A stretch of DNA of 64,000 nucleotides from Streptomyces malaysiensis subsp. samsunensis (GTDB taxonomy: Bacteria > Actinomycetota > Actinomycetes > Streptomycetales > Streptomycetaceae), in contig NZ_JANIIC010000048.1 in assembly GCF_024519315.1 (NCBI RefSeq), positions 30,041 through 94,040 of the forward strand, written 5' to 3'. Positions 24,653 through 33,375 of the stretch are shown here, one piece after another (position 1 is the stretch's first letter; every line of letters starts with the position of its first letter). A model generated the notes under the pieces. That model did no database searches, was not told where the DNA came from, and was given only the letters and a program-made list of their open reading frames with translations. Made by a program: the position numbers and the translations under genes.

Positions 24653-25843
24653 ATGGCCGGGGCGCAGAACAGCCTGTCCGTGGCGGAACGACGGGCCCAG
24701 CGGGAAGCGGAGCGACGTGCTGAGCAAGGGCGCCAGCGCGCTGAAGCCGAGCAGAGGGCTGCAGGCAGCGGCTTCGAGGTGGCGATCGAAGAACTCGCCA
24801 ACAATCCCCGCAACGCTCGCGAGCAGCTTGAGGGACTCGAAGGGCTCGCCAGCACCTACGAGTCCGTCGGCCTGCTCCAACCGGTCGCCGCGATCCCGGC
24901 CGAGGTTTTCAAGGCGGCCTTTCCGGAGAACGCGGACGAGATCGGCGACGCCCGCTTCGTGGTCATCGGCGGCAACCGACGCCTTGCGGCGGCCCGGCTC
25001 GCGGGCCTGGAGAAGCTGCCCGTCCTGGTGAACAGGAAGGCCACGACACGCAAGAACATTCTGGTCGCGGCCGCCACTGAGAACCTCTCGCGCGAGGAGC
25101 TCAAGCCGTTCGAGGAGCTCGCGACCATTGAGGAACTCAAGAAGGAATTCGGGACCTACGAAGCGGTCGCCAAGGTCCTCGGGAAGTCCGGCGGATGGGT
25201 CTCCCAGCGTCGACGTCTGCACAACCTGCAGCCTGAGGTCCGCCAGGCCCTTGAGGAACGCATCCCCGGTATGACGATCGAGCTGGCCCGAGACCTTGGC
25301 ACGATCAAGGACCGCGACGAGCAGCTCGCTGCCTGGGAGCAAGAGAGGGCCCTGGCGGCCGCTCGTGATGCTGAGCCCAAGCCAGACAAGGGCCGGAAGC
25401 AGGGCGGCGCCAGCAAGAAGGCCGCGAAGAAGCCGGTCCCCAAGCAGGGCGGCGCCGGTGGTGACGAACTGGACGAGGCCACCAAGGCGCGGCGAGAAGC
25501 GTGCCTGGCGACCGTCTTGGATTTCACTGAGGATGCATCCCGGCTCCACATCATCGCCCTGCAGGCCTCAACCGACCCGGATGAAGCTGTTGCGCTCGCA
25601 TCTCAGTGGCTGGGCGAAGCCGGCATCGGTGCCTCAGCTCTGAGCCTTCCGTCGCTGCCCGGCGATGAGGGCAAGGGCCGACAGGCGAGGGCCGCACTCG
25701 CGCTCTCGCTCGCGCACTGCGAAATCCACATGGTGCGCAACGGCGGCAACGACGCTGCACATGCCAGCGCCTACCTGGACTGGCTGGGCACGCACACCGA
25801 CTACGAGCAAGCCGACGACGCCGAGTCCGCCCTCACCGCGTAA
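24653..25843 (+). CDS. parB: ParB-family centromere-binding protein
   Basis: A 396-residue protein, ATG 24653 behind CAGGAG. The N-terminus is a charged coiled helix (residues 8-36). The ParB/Srx CTPase region contains IEELANNPRNARE near 46, the GGNRRLAAARLAG box near 106 and ENLSREELKPFEE near 143. The HTH is TYEAVAKVLGKSGGWVSQRR near 167-186. A Lys-rich linker (about 245-270) and a C-terminal domain complete it. It should bind parS and spread using CTP. It is unusual in lying upstream of parA rather than downstream, with only 15 bases between them. Four CTTTACGSCGTAAAG sites flank the pair. Confidence 0.92.
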   Translation: MAGAQNSLSVAERRAQREAERRAEQGRQRAEAEQRAAGSGFEVAIEELANNPRNAREQLEGLEGLASTYESVGLLQPVAAIPAEVFKAAFPENADEIGDARFVVIGGNRRLAAARLAGLEKLPVLVNRKATTRKNILVAAATENLSREELKPFEELATIEELKKEFGTYEAVAKVLGKSGGWVSQRRRLHNLQPEVRQALEERIPGMTIELARDLGTIKDRDEQLAAWEQERALAAARDAEPKPDKGRKQGGASKKAAKKPVPKQGGAGGDELDEATKARREACLATVLDFTEDASRLHIIALQASTDPDEAVALASQWLGEAGIGASALSLPSLPGDEGKGRQARAALALSLAHCEIHMVRNGGNDAAHASAYLDWLGTHTDYEQADDAESALTA

Positions 25844-25858
25844 CTACGGAGACTCTTC

Positions 25859-26707
25859 GTGACCACAGACGCTCAACCCCTCCCGGAGGACACCGGACGC
25901 AAAACCCGCGTCCTCGTGTGCACTAACGGCTCCGCCGGGTCCGGGAAATCAACCACAGCCGCCGCTCTCGCCTACGCCGCAGCCAAGAAAAAGAAGAAGG
26001 TCTGCGTCATCGGCTTCGACAAGCAGCGGGACATCTCCCGCCTGCTCGGGTACGACGACCCGGACGGAGACGAAGACCTGCCCACCCTGTACGACGTGGT
26101 GGACAAGATCTGCTCCCTCGCCGAAGCAGTCGTGCCAGCCCTGGACAGCAAGACCAAAGAGGTCATCCCGAATCTGTGGGTCGTACTCGAGTCGAAGAAG
26201 CTCGAACACCTGGACTTCAAGCTCGCGGGCGAGACCGCGAGAGAAATGTGGATGTTCCACCTCATCGGTGAACTGCGAGGGCGCTTCGATCTCATCGTCT
26301 TCGACTGCCCCGGCGACGTGAAGCTCGCGACGATAGGAGCGATCATCGCCGGAGACGAAGTCGTCGGCTGCACCAAGTCCCAGGAGAAGGAAGCACGCGG
26401 CCTCACCGAACTTGAGGACAAGATCGCCGAGGTGGCGAGGGCGTACGGCCACACAGGCATGCCCACCGGCATCGACTGGGTGGTCATCACCGAAGGCGTC
26501 GAGCACAACTCACAGGGCAAGGTCTACAAGGACATGGAGAACCAGCTCCGGGAGGCCTACGGAGACATCGTCCTGGAGACGGTCAGCGACGACGTCAAGG
26601 TCCCCGAGGCCTACACGGCAGGCCTGCCCGTGACGCTCTTCAACCCGAACTGCCGGGCCGCCAAGGCCTACGCGAAGATCGGTCGGCAGATGAATCTGTA
26701 CCGATGA
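25859..26707 (+). CDS. parA: ParA-family partition ATPase
   Basis: A 282-residue protein, GTG 25859 behind GGAG. The P-loop CTNGSAGSGKSTTAAALA puts the conserved lysine at 30. The 'signature' lysine of the deviant Walker A (KGGxGKT) is replaced by Ser25. The A' motif is IGFDKQRDIS and Walker B is RFDLIVFDCPGDVK near 139-152. It drives plasmid movement over the nucleoid with ParB. The substitution of the signature lysine, which normally acts across the ATP-sandwich dimer, is notable and may mean a different nucleotide cycle. parB lies immediately upstream; a hairpin and two palindromes follow. Confidence 0.9.
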   Translation: MTTDAQPLPEDTGRKTRVLVCTNGSAGSGKSTTAAALAYAAAKKKKKVCVIGFDKQRDISRLLGYDDPDGDEDLPTLYDVVDKICSLAEAVVPALDSKTKEVIPNLWVVLESKKLEHLDFKLAGETAREMWMFHLIGELRGRFDLIVFDCPGDVKLATIGAIIAGDEVVGCTKSQEKEARGLTELEDKIAEVARAYGHTGMPTGIDWVVITEGVEHNSQGKVYKDMENQLREAYGDIVLETVSDDVKVPEAYTAGLPVTLFNPNCRAAKAYAKIGRQMNLYR

Positions 26708-26710
26708 CCT

Positions 26711-26725
26711 CCTTACGCCGTAAAG
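26711..26725. repeat. Palindrome site 8 of 9, one mismatch (candidate parS)
   Basis: CCTTACGCCGTAAAG, one base off the consensus in the left arm, starting 4 bases after the parA stop. Confidence 0.7.
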
Positions 26726-26734
26726 ATCACCCCC

Positions 26735-26762
26735 GACCCCCGGAGCCCCCGCGCCGGGGGTC
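26735..26762 (+). terminator. Hairpin after parA
   Basis: GACCCCCGG (26735-26743) pairs with CCGGGGGTC (26754-26762) across a 10-base loop, between palindromes 8 and 9. It probably ends the parBA transcript. There is no T-run. Confidence 0.55.
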
Positions 26763-26766
26763 GCCT

Positions 26767-26781
26767 CTTTACGGCGTAAAG
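26767..26781. repeat. CTTTACGSCGTAAAG palindrome, site 9 of 9 (candidate parS)
   Basis: A perfect palindrome with central G, 60 bases after the parA stop and the rightmost copy. None was found in the remaining 37 kb. Confidence 0.8.
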
Positions 26782-26928
26782 AAGCAGCAGGGGCCGCCGA
26801 CAGGAGCGGCCAAGCGATCACTTTTCGCTGACGATCCGCAACAGACGCCTCCGCGACCCTCCAACCCGCCACACCTCGTGGGAGTGTGAGAGCTGCTCAT
26901 TAGTGAGGTACGAACAGGGGAGTGGTAC

Positions 26929-28830
26929 GTGGCTGCGGGGAAGGGCGAGATACCCCAGCTGACCCAAACGCATCGGGTCCTCATCGGCGTCGTCGTGTTC
27001 GGTGCCCTCGTCATCGCAGGCATCGGCTTCGCGGGCTCGTACGCGGCCGTCCGCGAGCTGGCCATCAAAAAGGGCTTCGGGAACTTCAGCAGCGTGTTCC
27101 CGATCGGCATCGACGCAGGCATCTGCGTACTGCTGGCTCTGGACCTGCTCCTGACGTGGATCCGTATCCCGTTCCCCCTGTTGCGGCAGACGGCCTGGCT
27201 CCTTACAGCGGCCACAATCGCCTTCAACGGCGCAGCAAGTTGGGGCGATCCGCTCGGCGTCGCGATGCACGCTGTGATCCCAGTGCTGTTCGTGGTCGCC
27301 GTCGAGGCCGCGCGGCACGCGGTCGGCCGGATCGCCGACATCACCGCCGACCGGCACATGGAGTCGGTCCGCATCGCCCGCTGGCTGCTCGCGCCGGTGC
27401 CCACCTTCCGGCTGTGGCGCCGGATGAAGCTGTGGGAGCTGCGCAGTTACGACGAGGTTATCCGGCTCGAACAAGAGCGCCTGGTCTACCAGACCAGCCT
27501 CCGCGCCCGGTTCGGCCGCGCATGGCGACGCAAGGCCCCGGTCGAAGCCCTCATGCCGCTGCGCCTCGCCCGGTACGGCGTCCCGCTCGCCGAGACCGCA
27601 CCCGCCGGCCTCGCAGCCGCCGGCATCGACGAGTTGCCGATCGAGTTCACCTTCATCGCCGAACGGGCACTCGCTCCCAACCACACGGAGGATCCCGCGC
27701 TCGAGGCCGCAGCCGACCCACAAGAAGAGCCGGGCCAACTGCGCACTGATGCAGGACAACCCGAGACACAGACCTCGCCTGCTGAACCGGAACCGTCACC
27801 CGAGACAGAGCAGACGGACGAAGATGCAGCCGAGGGCTTCGCCGAGGCCTACCAGGCATGGCTCGCGAACTTCCAGACCGAGCCCACTACCGCCCAGTTC
27901 GCGTACTGGCTTCAGGTACACGGCATCACCACCGCGGCCGGCGGCGTGCTCACCGACGAACAGCTGCGGCCTCTGCTCCAGGTCCTCAAACAGCGCTACG
28001 GTCCCTCGTCCGAACCCGCTGCCGAACAGCAGCAGACGGACGACGAACTGTCCTGGAACGACTACTTCTACAACTCCTGGCTCTCCTACGCGCAGGAGCA
28101 CGGCGCATACCCCGACGCGGCCGCGCTCGCCACGTACGTCTTCGAGCGTGACAACACCACCGGCCCGGGTGGCGGTCCCATCACAGGCGAAGACCTGAAG
28201 GCCTTCGTCAATGTCTTCCAGCAGCGCGAGTTCGACGAAGAGGACCAGCCCGCCGGTCAGGAGACCAACGAGCCCGACGAGGACCAGGCCGAAGCACCTC
28301 TGCCGCGTGAAGAGGAATCCGAGGCGGCGCCCGCTGGCGTGGGCGCGCAGCCGGCCAAGGACCAGCGCGGGCCCCGCGTGAATGCCCCCATCGACACCCC
28401 GCCGCCCGATGAGGAGGAAGAGCCGGCTGCTGCGGCTGCTGAACTCACCACCGTCGACCGGTACTACCTGGCGTGGTCGGAGGTCCAGACGCAGCGCGGC
28501 GATGAACTCCGGTCCTCGACGCAGGAGGCCGAGCAACTGTCGGCCTTCCTCGCGCAAGAGAAGGGCATGAAGGGCCGCGGGGGAAAGCCGGTCAGTCCCT
28601 CCAACCTGCGCCGCTACCTCCTGCCGTTCCGGATCTACAACCTCTGGGCCGAGCAGCGAGTGCGCAGCGACACTCCGTCGCTTGACGCCATTGCGCAGGA
28701 GTGCGCAACCCAGGGGATCACTGCGCAGCACAACAAGCCCATCACCACCGCCTACATCGCCGAACAGGCCGAGGACTTCGAACGGCGCTGGCAGTCCCTC
28801 ACGCACCACCATGCGCAAGCACAACCGTGA
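26929..28830 (+). CDS. DUF2637 membrane protein with repeated C-terminal modules
   Basis: A 633-residue protein, GTG 26929 behind AGGGGAG. The N-terminal 200 residues form the DUF2637 membrane domain found in Streptomyces plasmid spread (Spd)-type proteins: helices at about 17-40, 58-78, 88-103 and 110-130, then a cytoplasmic RRMKLWELRSYDEVIRLE region. From about 300 three related modules follow, each of the form 'Y..W......G..P....A..Y........GG.IT...L......': AYQAWLANFQTEPTTAQFAY, NDYFYNSWLSYAQEHGAYPD and DRYYLAWSEVQTQRGDE. These are probably small DNA- or protein-binding domains. It may link the partition region to the membrane. TGCGCA repeats begin inside its 3' end. Confidence 0.75.
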   Translation: MAAGKGEIPQLTQTHRVLIGVVVFGALVIAGIGFAGSYAAVRELAIKKGFGNFSSVFPIGIDAGICVLLALDLLLTWIRIPFPLLRQTAWLLTAATIAFNGAASWGDPLGVAMHAVIPVLFVVAVEAARHAVGRIADITADRHMESVRIARWLLAPVPTFRLWRRMKLWELRSYDEVIRLEQERLVYQTSLRARFGRAWRRKAPVEALMPLRLARYGVPLAETAPAGLAAAGIDELPIEFTFIAERALAPNHTEDPALEAAADPQEEPGQLRTDAGQPETQTSPAEPEPSPETEQTDEDAAEGFAEAYQAWLANFQTEPTTAQFAYWLQVHGITTAAGGVLTDEQLRPLLQVLKQRYGPSSEPAAEQQQTDDELSWNDYFYNSWLSYAQEHGAYPDAAALATYVFERDNTTGPGGGPITGEDLKAFVNVFQQREFDEEDQPAGQETNEPDEDQAEAPLPREEESEAAPAGVGAQPAKDQRGPRVNAPIDTPPPDEEEEPAAAAAELTTVDRYYLAWSEVQTQRGDELRSSTQEAEQLSAFLAQEKGMKGRGGKPVSPSNLRRYLLPFRIYNLWAEQRVRSDTPSLDAIAQECATQGITAQHNKPITTAYIAEQAEDFERRWQSLTHHHAQAQP

Positions 28831-29506
28831 GACTGCTCGTTGTGCGTCCCCTGCGCAGTGGCCGATCCTTCGCGCCGCCGCAGGCTGCGCGATCGGAAGA
28901 AATCCCTGGTCAGCCCGGCATTGCGCAGCTTTTTGATCATTGCGCAGCCCGGGCCAACGGCACGCTGCGGATTCGACTCTGCGCAGTGAGCACGCCTTCA
29001 CCCTCGAACTCGGGAGGATCCATGCGAGCCCTGCTCATCACCCCCGCTGGCATTGTCACCGAACTCGACCTCCCGGAGTCCGGCGCGCGCTCGGCGATCC
29101 GTGACCATGTCGGGTCGGCGGGGGCAGTCGATCAAGGCCTTTACCACCGAGAGGCCCTGGTGCACGTACACGGCGACGGGCAACGGATCGGCCTCGACAG
29201 CAACCTCACCGCCTGGGCACTGGCGAGCGCCTGGCGCGGCATGCCCCTGTACTCGTTCCACGGACCCGTCGTCGTCACCGGCCGCACGCAGGACGGGGAC
29301 ACGAGCGCGCTGGGCGACGATCTTGCCGCGCACGTGCACGCGGTTGCGCAGACCGTTCGGGAGACGCGGGAGGCCTGGAAGACACGGCCGCCCGCGTCGA
29401 ACGAGGCGGCCATGCGTGAACTGCTCGCCTACGCTGCCCGGGACGTCGCCGCCCACCGGTAGAGCGCACTGCGCAGCCTGCGCACCCGGCTACAGGGCCT
29501 TGCGCA
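28692..29506. repeat. TGCGCA array 1 (left end of the transfer/pilus block)
   Basis: Twelve copies of the 6-base palindrome TGCGCA within 815 bases, starting at 28692, 28702, 28722, 28812, 28852, 28922, 28941, 28980, 29345, 29470, 29479 and 29501; most read TGCGCAG. They cross three coding frames and the gaps between them, so codon choice cannot explain them. A similar array lies at 54032-54920. About 0.3 per kb would be expected at this base composition. Confidence 0.75.
29022..29462 (+). CDS. Hypothetical protein (DUF3846-like)
   Basis: A 146-residue protein, ATG 29022 behind GGGAGG (29013-29018). The opening RALLITPAGIVTELDLPE and the following VHVHGDGQRIGLDSNLTAWA recall the small DUF3846 proteins of actinobacterial plasmids and phages; this assignment is tentative. 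The C-terminus is helical. It is convergent with the long BTAD gene that ends at 29490, with 27 bases between. Confidence 0.55.
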   Translation: MRALLITPAGIVTELDLPESGARSAIRDHVGSAGAVDQGLYHREALVHVHGDGQRIGLDSNLTAWALASAWRGMPLYSFHGPVVVTGRTQDGDTSALGDDLAAHVHAVAQTVRETREAWKTRPPASNEAAMRELLAYAARDVAAHR

Positions 29507-32500
29507 GCGCCGAGCCCGTCCCGTGGAGAAGATCACTGATCAGCTGTTCCGTCTCCATCTCAAGATCGCAGTCCAGTGACCTGTTGACCTGTTGGACCTG
29601 GGTGATCGCAGTGTGCAGGCCGGAGCGGTTCCCGGCAGCATGCTCGATCCGCATCCAGTCCCTGTAGAGGAGCTCGGCGCTGTTATCAGCGTCGAGGCCG
29701 GTCACAATGGCCTGCCGGGCCGCGGTGAGGTCATGGTGCGGGCCCGTTGGAGTGCGGTGCGTGGCCACCGTGTGGGCGACGTCGACGATCCTCGTGATCA
29801 TCTCTTGCTGGAAGGGTCCCGCCCAGGGCAGTGGCCTCGAACCGAACGGCCTTCCCCGCACCAGCCCGAGAGCCTTCTCCAGATCTGGCAGCCCTGCCGG
29901 TCCCTGCGGCAGCGCACGCTCGGCGAGCTGGAGGAACCTCGTCCAGTCGCACCGCACCGCGGGGGAGAGGCGGTACGGGTCCTCGCCGGTGCGGCGGCGC
30001 GGAACGTACGCGTTGCCGGCCGGGTCATTGCCCAGGGCGCTGCGCAGGCCGCGCAGCCGGGCGTTGAGGGTGCTCGCACTCCACGGGGCGAGCGGGTCCA
30101 TGTCCGTGCACAGCGCATCGGCGGAGCGACCAGGCCGGAAGTAGAGCAGACTGGCGAGCTGCGCGATCCGCGGGCCGTGTCCTGAAGCGGCCACGCCGTC
30201 CACCTCGACCGGGCCCAGGACGCGGATCTCCGGGGCATGGAGGTCGTGCGCCTCCGACTCCTCTGCATCCCCGCCGTTCTCCGGCTCCGGGAGCGGGACG
30301 TCGGCCTCCGCCGGCGCCTTAGCCACGGGGTCGGCGGCGAGCGCCTGGTCCTCGTCGTGTTCGTCGTGTTCGTCGTGCTCGTGGGGCGGCGGTGCGGCGG
30401 GCAGGAGGCGGAGCCCGGCCGGGTCCGCGGAGGCGGCCAGCAAGGCCGGGAACACGTCGCCGTCGCTGTTGCCGCTGGTGCGTACCGACGTCGGCGCGAC
30501 CGGTGCGCCGGAGGAGGCGTCGGGGGCGAACGTGTCGGCGCCGGTGGCGTGGTCATCGGGCTCCGTCACGGCCGGCGGGGAGGTCATCTCGGGTTCGGGC
30601 TCGTCTGGAACCTCCTCCCACGGCCCCTCGGCCGGTGCGGCGGGCTGCCCGGACACGGCGAGTGCCGTGGCGATCTGCTGGTACGCGGCGCGCTCCAGAC
30701 GCTGCACGGTGATCTCGGTGTCGGCGTAGTCGAGTTGCTGCGGCTCGTCGAGCTCGGCGTTGAGGATCTCGGCATCGGGAAGGTGCGCGGCGGCCGCGGC
30801 CGCCGGAGCGACCAGCGTGACCGGAATCCGGGCCTTGTCGATGACGTCGGCGAACTGCCACGCCGTGTCCCCGTCCAGAGAGGCGGCGCACAGCAGCAGA
30901 TAGGGATGGTGACTGGTCTCCGGCATCTGGTGCACCTCCAGCAGACGCTCGGAGAGATCCCGCAGCGCGTGCACGGCCTCCCGCATGTGCATGATCCGAG
31001 AGGTCGGCAGCAGCCGAGGCAGGTCCTCACCGAACCCGACGGCGACGACCTCGACCACCCCGCCCCACGGGCTCATCCCGATCTCCACCGCGAGCGACGT
31101 GCACACTTCTGCGATGCGCGTCGGATCGCCGTCGAGCAACAGCGCGGGCACCTGGGCCAAGTTCACCAGCAGCAGACCACCGTCCTCGGTGCTTCCCAGG
31201 GTCACCAGCCCCGGATACGGTGCCGGCACCTCACGGGCGGCCTCGTCGTCCAGGAGCTCGGCGTCCCCCGGCAGCACCCACCAACCAGCGCGCCCCGCCG
31301 TGAACGGCACCGGCGGCTCCAACCCGAGCTCCTCGGGCAGCACCTCCAAAGAGCGGGCCCCGATCCGGGCGGCCCGCAGACCGGGCAGGCCGGCTTCGTC
31401 CTCCAGCTGGTGGGCCATTGTCCGCAGGGCCACATCCAGACGGGCTGACCCACCGGGCTCGGCGGCGGCCGCCAACTGCGCCTCGGCAGACGAGGTCTCC
31501 GACGCGATCGCGATCGTCTCACCTGGCTTGCGGCGACGCCGCTGCAACATGCGGCGCGTGGCGAGCGCACCCGTGATGCCGGCTGCCAGCAGCGCACCGG
31601 CGCCCAGAACCATCCGCAGCTGCACCTGACCCGCGGGTGACGAGGCGGGCGCCTCGGACGCCGGCGCCGTGGGCGTGCCCGATGCCGACGGCTCGCCCGA
31701 TGCGGGTGCCGACGGCTCGCTGTTGCCAGCCGAAGGCCCGGTGGGCGCGGCATCCTGGCCCCGCCCGGGCTGCTCGGCCGGACGATTCGACTCGCTGGGA
31801 GCAGGGGTTTCCGCTTCCGAGGTGGCGGACTGGCTGGGGGACGTCGACCCGCCAACTCCCGCGTCGGCACCCGGTTCCTGTGCGGTGTCGTCCTGAGCCG
31901 GGGGAGTGGAGCGCTCGGACCCGGAGCCGTTCTCTGTGTCCTCTCGGGGATGCTCGGGTCGCTCGGATACCGCCTTGGGCATGGTGACCTGCTGCCCCGG
32001 GAAGATCCTGTTCGGGTCTGTGATCTCCGGCAGGCCGTCAGGCTGCGCCGTGCCCCGGCTGGCCTCGAACAACTGCGGCCACTTGTCGCCGTCGTGGAGT
32101 TCCTCGGCCGCGATCTGTGAGAGGGAATCGCCGGCCTCCACGGTGACCACGTCCCCGCCGCCACCCGCGTCGGATGCGTCGCGTGTGCTGGACGCGAGCT
32201 GAGTACGGATGCCGGAGTCGGCTGCCTCACTGTGGACCTCGGCGTGGCCGGGCACGTACAGGGTCGTGCCCTGCGGAACCACGGTGGCAGTGGTGGGCAC
32301 TTCCGGGTTGAGGCGCTGCAGTTCGGTGTAACGAGTGCCGTCTCCCAGCAACTGCTCAGCCAGTTCCCACCAGGTGGTGTCCTCCGCCCCCACGGTGTAC
32401 TCCCGGACGGTCCCGGACGGTGCCGACTTCTCCGCAGCCGCGGCCGGGACAGGGGTGCTCTGCTGGCTGCCCGGCGCCTGGCCGGTCGACAGCGCGTGAG

Positions 32501-32927
32501 GCGCGGTGGCGGCGACCGCCGGGGTGGCGGCACTGGCCGCGGCCGCGGGCGAGGCCAGCACGATGCTGCCCAGCAGGAACCCGGCCAGACGCTGACCGGT
32601 CGCCATGCCCGGAAGCCGCGGGGTCGTACGCCGCGCCAGGACAGCGACGATCTCGATCAGGACGGGGACCACGAGCCACAGCCACGCGATCCACGCCGCC
32701 ACGGTCATCGTGGTCAGCAGCCCCGAGCCGTCATCGTCCGGGCTCAGCAGCACCTCGCGTGCCTCGTCCAGCGTCGGCACCGTCGCGGGAAGCGTGCCGA
32801 GGGCGAGCAGCAGCGCAGGCACGCCGACGACCAGAGCGGCCAGCGAGGCGAGCGCGAACAGGCCGCGCACGACCGCCCGTGGCCAAGAGCGGTCCTGGCG
32901 GCGCACGGGCGTGGGGGAGTGGGGCAT
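29490..32927 (-). CDS. Large membrane protein with two LysM domains and a C-terminal BTAD-like domain
   Basis: A 1145-residue protein, last gene of the pilus operon. Membrane helices lie at about 22-46, 72-98 and 110-135. LysM 1 is at about 172-222 (REYTVGAEDTTWWELAEQLL) and LysM 2 at about 264-315 (VTVEAGDSLSQIAAEELHDG), both peptidoglycan-binding. A long Pro/Ser/Glu-rich linker follows, then another helix near 440-457 and a cytoplasmic part. The final 210 residues (EIRVLGPVEVDGVAASGHGP through the helical repeats to DLEMETEQLISDLL) resemble the bacterial transcriptional activator (BTAD) domain of SARP regulators, without a clear DNA-binding contact helix. Such proteins occur beside Tad loci in Streptomyces. 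It probably anchors or regulates the pilus at the wall. Confidence 0.8.
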   Translation of the reverse strand: MPHSPTPVRRQDRSWPRAVVRGLFALASLAALVVGVPALLLALGTLPATVPTLDEAREVLLSPDDDGSGLLTTMTVAAWIAWLWLVVPVLIEIVAVLARRTTPRLPGMATGQRLAGFLLGSIVLASPAAAASAATPAVAATAPHALSTGQAPGSQQSTPVPAAAAEKSAPSGTVREYTVGAEDTTWWELAEQLLGDGTRYTELQRLNPEVPTTATVVPQGTTLYVPGHAEVHSEAADSGIRTQLASSTRDASDAGGGGDVVTVEAGDSLSQIAAEELHDGDKWPQLFEASRGTAQPDGLPEITDPNRIFPGQQVTMPKAVSERPEHPREDTENGSGSERSTPPAQDDTAQEPGADAGVGGSTSPSQSATSEAETPAPSESNRPAEQPGRGQDAAPTGPSAGNSEPSAPASGEPSASGTPTAPASEAPASSPAGQVQLRMVLGAGALLAAGITGALATRRMLQRRRRKPGETIAIASETSSAEAQLAAAAEPGGSARLDVALRTMAHQLEDEAGLPGLRAARIGARSLEVLPEELGLEPPVPFTAGRAGWWVLPGDAELLDDEAAREVPAPYPGLVTLGSTEDGGLLLVNLAQVPALLLDGDPTRIAEVCTSLAVEIGMSPWGGVVEVVAVGFGEDLPRLLPTSRIMHMREAVHALRDLSERLLEVHQMPETSHHPYLLLCAASLDGDTAWQFADVIDKARIPVTLVAPAAAAAAHLPDAEILNAELDEPQQLDYADTEITVQRLERAAYQQIATALAVSGQPAAPAEGPWEEVPDEPEPEMTSPPAVTEPDDHATGADTFAPDASSGAPVAPTSVRTSGNSDGDVFPALLAASADPAGLRLLPAAPPPHEHDEHDEHDEDQALAADPVAKAPAEADVPLPEPENGGDAEESEAHDLHAPEIRVLGPVEVDGVAASGHGPRIAQLASLLYFRPGRSADALCTDMDPLAPWSASTLNARLRGLRSALGNDPAGNAYVPRRRTGEDPYRLSPAVRCDWTRFLQLAERALPQGPAGLPDLEKALGLVRGRPFGSRPLPWAGPFQQEMITRIVDVAHTVATHRTPTGPHHDLTAARQAIVTGLDADNSAELLYRDWMRIEHAAGNRSGLHTAITQVQQVNRSLDCDLEMETEQLISDLLHGTGSALRKAL

Positions 32928-32931
32928 CGGG

Positions 32932-33375
32932 TCAGCCTCCGGGCTGGTGAAGCAACGTGGCAGTGCCGTGTCCCGTCACGGACATCTCACTGACGCCGAT
33001 CAGGGACGCGAAGTAGGGGTGGTAGGTGTCCCGCACGGTAACCGTGAGGCTCTGCCCGTCCCCGGCGATGGCGACGTCGCCGTCGACGCCCTCGCTGCTG
33101 AGGAAGGCGCGGGCGGCGGCTTGGGCGGCGTCCGGGTCGACCACGATCGCCTCGCCGGTGATGGCCTGGCCCGCATCGATCTGCTGGGCGCCGGCCCGCG
33201 CGGCCTCCTGCGCGACGTAGTCGGCATCCGACATCCGGTCCAGGGCCAGCCCGCCATCGATGACCAGGCCGATGATGAGGAACGCGATCAGCACGGTGCC
33301 CGCGTAGAACAGTTCCATGCCGCCCCGGTCCCGGCAGCCGGAAGGGATACGAAGCAGTCGACGCCACCTGGTCAT
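32932..33375 (-). CDS. TadE-like pseudopilin / pilus assembly protein 1
   Basis: A 147-residue protein, ATG at 33375 overlapping the stop of the upstream gene (ATGA). A short basic N-terminus ends in GCRDRGGMELFYAGTVLIAF, the TadE pattern, with a single helix led by ME; it is followed by an extracellular domain (VTVRDTYHPYFASLIGVSEM). TadE/TadF proteins are minor pilins processed by a prepilin peptidase. It is one of three such genes in a row. Confidence 0.75.
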   Translation of the reverse strand: MTRWRRLLRIPSGCRDRGGMELFYAGTVLIAFLIIGLVIDGGLALDRMSDADYVAQEAARAGAQQIDAGQAITGEAIVVDPDAAQAAARAFLSSEGVDGDVAIAGDGQSLTVTVRDTYHPYFASLIGVSEMSVTGHGTATLLHQPGG

